Assembly: GCA_016182725.1 (NCBI GenBank)
Contig: JACPFZ010000039.1
Coordinates: 1 to 14,262 of the forward strand
Length of the DNA stretch: 14,262 bases
Direction of reading: 5' to 3'
Source: Candidatus Gottesmanbacteria bacterium
Lineage (GTDB): Bacteria; Patescibacteriota; Microgenomatia; UBA10105; UBA927
Part shown: one piece after another, positions 12,671 through 14,262 of the stretch
Position numbering within the stretch: the stretch's first letter is position 1
How the letters are laid out: each line of letters opens with the position of its first letter
Made by a program: the position numbers and the translations under genes
Notes under the pieces: model-generated
Told to the model about the DNA's origin: nothing
Seen by the model: the letters and a program-made list of their open reading frames with translations, nothing else
Database searches by the model: none

Positions 12671-13228
12671 ATGAACAACAGTAGTTTTGCGAGAAATCTC
12701 CAAAAACTTTCTCTGCTTCAAGTCTTTATCATTGTTGGCATAATGCTTTCTGTTATTTACTTCTTTTTATATTATCGTGATCAAAAAACCATTACCACTT
12801 ATCAACAGGAAAGTAATCAATATATAGAGGAAAATAAACAAGGATTAAAATTGGTTTTCAGCACAATATTTGATAAAGCATCTCAATGTATAAATAAAGA
12901 ATGTTTTCATAATATTGGTTTGGAAATTAAAAAGAATATTAAAATTAACTTAGAAGATTTTGATAGTATATATTTTATTAAGCTCATCGAATCTTCTGGA
13001 CAAATTACTCTTGGGCAACTGGATATGTTTGGAGATTTTAGCAGACAGACAATTGATCCCACCATCAGTCCAAGTGTCACCCCAGTCGTTCAGTTGCTTT
13101 CTAATAAGACGAAACACCCTATTTTTTGGAAAAACAGTCTTTCTAATTATCATGGAAGGGGAATAGTTATTCCAGTAATGATAGACAGTAATCTTTTAGG
13201 AGCGATTGTCCGAAAGTTTCCCCAATAA
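12671..13228 (+). CDS. Membrane-anchored protein of unknown function, AT-rich
   Basis: The protein has 185 residues. A short cytoplasmic start is followed by one membrane helix (about 16-34, VFIIVGIMLSVIYFFLYY), then an extracytoplasmic domain. That domain opens with a long helical, Gln/Glu/Lys-rich stretch and contains a Cys pair (SQCINKECF). It ends with strands GRGIVIPVMIDSNLLGAIVR that recall the extracellular sensor (Cache-like) domains of signalling proteins. No signalling output domain is present, so it is not a histidine kinase. I do not recognise the family. Codon third positions are visibly richer in A/T than in the neighbouring pilus and surface genes, which suggests a different origin. 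It is flanked on both sides by the 29-bp repeat. Confidence 0.65.
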   Translation: MNNSSFARNLQKLSLLQVFIIVGIMLSVIYFFLYYRDQKTITTYQQESNQYIEENKQGLKLVFSTIFDKASQCINKECFHNIGLEIKKNIKINLEDFDSIYFIKLIESSGQITLGQLDMFGDFSRQTIDPTISPSVTPVVQLLSNKTKHPIFWKNSLSNYHGRGIVIPVMIDSNLLGAIVRKFPQ

Positions 13229-13232
13229 ATAT

Positions 13233-13277
13233 GGGTACGCCTCCTTTGTTCTTACGAACGTTATAGAAGGCGTACCC
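13233..13277. terminator. Strong hairpin after the 12671 gene
   Basis: GGGTACGCCT (13233-13242) pairs perfectly with AGGCGTACCC (13268-13277); the 25-nt loop contains a second stem GTTC-TTAC-GAAC. It follows the stop codon by 4 nt and lies between convergent frames. It lacks a T-tract, so it may stabilise RNA ends or act with a factor rather than as a classical intrinsic terminator. Confidence 0.5.
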
Positions 13278-13292
13278 AAACGACCTGGTGTC

Positions 13293-13460
13293 TTAGTAGA
13301 CAGTTAAGTGCCAGTGAGTAGGATCACTGAACTCACCTGCATACCAAGGTCCATCCCACGGATGTTGCAGAAAGTAGCTTCCACTTATGCAGACACCGTA
13401 TAGCATGGTGTTTGACGGGGTAGACACGTTGAATTGATTTTCTAGACCCGCCCCTTCCGC
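13293..13460 (-). pseudogene. C-terminal fragment of an unidentified gene
   Basis: A minus-strand frame of 55 codons reads AEGAGLENQFNVSTPSNTML, then YGVCISGSYFLQHPWDGPWY, then AGEFSDPTHWHLTVY, ending at TAA 13295-13293. The composition (Trp, Tyr, Pro, His, balanced acids) is that of a real folded domain, unlike the overlapping frames. It has no start codon before residue 20, and upstream it runs straight into copy B of the 29-bp repeat, which contributes a stop in this frame. The 5' part of the gene was therefore lost exactly at the repeat. The family is not recognised. Confidence 0.5.
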
Positions 13461-13489
13461 TGAACGTAGTTAACATGGAAGGTTGAATA
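13461..13489 (+). repeat. 29-bp REP-like repeat, copy B
   Basis: Identical to copy A at 12557-12585 in the same orientation, 904 bp away. It abuts the truncated gene fragment at 13293-13460. Confidence 0.85.
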
Positions 13490-13501
13490 GTGTTGAATAG
13501 T
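13482..13501 (+). repeat. 10-bp tandem duplication
   Basis: GTTGAATAGT occurs twice in tandem (13482-13491 and 13492-13501), extending the end of repeat copy B. This is a sign of local slippage at the repeat. Confidence 0.7.
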
Positions 13502-13532
13502 GTGATCTGCAACACCAAAACATTCCACCCTT

Positions 13533-13913
13533 TTACTTTAGTTCTTCAATGGTTTCAATGACGGCAAGATGAGGATCGGGTGAAATCACATGACAGTTAC
13601 CGGCTATACATTGAGTAGCCGAAGAGGAGGAAGCATAATAGTGGCCGGTCATGTGAACAGTTTTTCCAACAAATGGAGCTAAATCGACAGCACTGGCACC
13701 GATGTTAATCCTTCCACTTTTCTGTCTATATATGTATTGAAGTATATAGTCATTATTTTCTTTCTGCACGGTAAAAGTCGCTTGAGGGTTATCAATCAAC
13801 GGCCCCCAGGGCGGGTTGTTATCTGATACATAGACTCCGTAAATAAAGACTGCTAAGGAGCTAATAACAAGAACTATTCCTGTTAAAATTATTATTTTTA
13901 GAAACAAACTCAT
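13533..13913 (-). CDS. Small membrane-anchored protein of unknown function
   Basis: The ATG at 13913 gives 126 residues; the in-frame ATG at 13934 lies before the candidate -10 box TACAAT (13930-13925), which ends 11 nt upstream of 13913. A membrane helix or signal anchor (about 2-27, LFLKIIILTGIVLVISSLAV) is followed by an extracytoplasmic domain: ATFTVQKENNDYILQYIYRQ, then a strand-turn-strand VGKTVHMTGHYYASSSS, a Cys pair QCIAGNCHV, and HLAVIETIEELK at the end. The VGKxVxMTGxY pattern is common in small beta-barrel (OB-like) domains, but the family is not certain. The two cysteines could form a disulfide outside the cell. No partner gene is evident. Confidence 0.65.
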   Translation of the reverse strand: MSLFLKIIILTGIVLVISSLAVFIYGVYVSDNNPPWGPLIDNPQATFTVQKENNDYILQYIYRQKSGRINIGASAVDLAPFVGKTVHMTGHYYASSSSATQCIAGNCHVISPDPHLAVIETIEELK

Positions 13914-13956
13914 AATCGTATCATATTGTATCACATTAAAAGTGAAAAGATGATAA

Positions 13957-14011
13957 GTGGCAGGAAGTCAAACATATTTGCAGAAAACTGCAAAATGAGA
14001 CTTCCTGCCAC
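13957..14011. repeat. Nested palindrome (13-bp outer, 7-bp inner stem)
   Basis: GTGGCAGGAAGTC (13957-13969) is repeated inverted and perfect at 13999-14011. Inside the 29-bp loop TTTGCAG (13977-13983) pairs with CTGCAAA (13988-13994) around AAAA. It lies between two leftward genes, so it could be a terminator for the gene at the right edge, a stable small RNA, or the end of a mobile element; no T-tract decides it. Confidence 0.7.
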
Positions 14012-14049
14012 ATTTATTGGTGCATTTTATGTATCGAGCGGTGGTATCG

Positions 14050-14262
14050 CTACCTCGCACAGAGCACAAATGCACTCGGCTGGATTCCGATCACCGCAGC
14101 GTCACCGAGCCATCGAAACCCTGCCCGCGCGATCCCATCATCTGGAAAAGCCCAAAGCAGTGGAAACAGTGGGCCACTGACAATCCAATCGTCAGCAGGT
14201 ATCGGATCTACGTCGAACTCAACGAAGTGATGCCATTCGCCGTCTTCCCATACTATACCGAA
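14050..14262 (-). CDS. C-terminal part of an unidentified protein (start beyond window)
   Basis: A minus-strand frame is open from the right edge to TAG at 14052-14050: 70 residues, beginning FGIVWEDGEWHHFVEFDVDP and ending in GIQPSAFVLCAR. It contains IPADDWIVSGPLFPLLWAFP and DDGIARAGFRWLGDAAVIG. Codon use is GC-rich at third positions and the amino acid mix is protein-like, better than the plus-strand frames here. The local base composition is clearly more GC-rich than the neighbouring 12560-13935 stretch. The family is not recognised, and with only 70 codons the call is tentative. Confidence 0.45.
   Translation of the reverse strand, partial: FGIVWEDGEWHHFVEFDVDPIPADDWIVSGPLFPLLWAFPDDGIARAGFRWLGDAAVIGIQPSAFVLCAR

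Noticed and set aside
13333..13518. 61-codon minus-strand frame across repeat copy B
   Set aside because: Out of frame with the more protein-like fragment at 13293-13460 and runs through the repeat; composition is poor.
13926..14180. 84-codon plus-strand frame through the nested palindrome
   Set aside because: It translates both arms of the palindrome and then low-quality sequence; the minus frame ending at 14050 is better.
1..14262. tRNA, rRNA or riboswitch genes
   Set aside because: I looked for T-arm GGTTCRA patterns with acceptor stems and for known riboswitch cores and saw none that held up by eye.

Overview
The window looks like a chromosomal segment from a Candidate Phyla Radiation (Patescibacteria) bacterium, most likely of the Microgenomates type. 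This is inferred from family content: cohesin-domain and fibronectin-type proteins with N- and C-terminal membrane anchors, a DUF2079 membrane protein, a 45-residue MMGN-type small membrane protein, PilN/PilO-like genes and two RAYT-type (Y1_Tnp) transposases. The intact genes have no in-frame TGA, so the standard bacterial code (table 11) fits. No sequence search was possible; family names come from motifs read by eye.

Layout. 1-673 (-): heat-shock repressor HrcA, running off the left edge, with a near-perfect CIRCE operator placed over its own promoter and a structured leader. 849-4836 (+): a surface or envelope block of cohesin-domain protein, anchored GH39-like glycoside hydrolase, 45-residue membrane peptide and DUF2079 protein. 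4838-6792: a scarred region with an internally deleted IS481-like element, a histidine-phosphatase-fold protein that has lost its catalytic motifs, a RAYT element with 29-bp inverted ends, and the 3' tail of a second DUF2079 gene. 6793-7074 (+): CopG-type antitoxin without a visible toxin. 7081-8711 (-): lipid II flippase MurJ, broken by an out-of-frame deletion. 8777-9016 (+): ribosomal protein S20. 9102-11671 (+): PilN-like, truncated PilO-like, the out-of-frame rest of a small membrane protein gene, and a fibronectin/Ig-like anchored protein. 11740-13535: IS30 remnant, second RAYT gene, 29-bp direct repeats around an AT-rich membrane protein gene, and a gene fragment. 13533-14262 (-): a small anchored protein, a nested palindrome and the C-terminal part of an unidentified gene.

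Themes. First, many genes have a -10 box ending only 6-11 nt before the start codon, which predicts leaderless mRNAs. The 45-residue peptide gene and the dead IS481-like transposase are the only genes with a strong Shine-Dalgarno sequence. Second, the surface genes share modules: the Ig-like domain near the C-terminus of the cohesin protein recurs in the fibronectin protein, both with a TP-rich linker and a C-terminal membrane helix. Third, the window is full of mobile-element scars and out-of-frame deletions, two of them in normally conserved genes (murJ, pilO), which could be real decay or assembly error.
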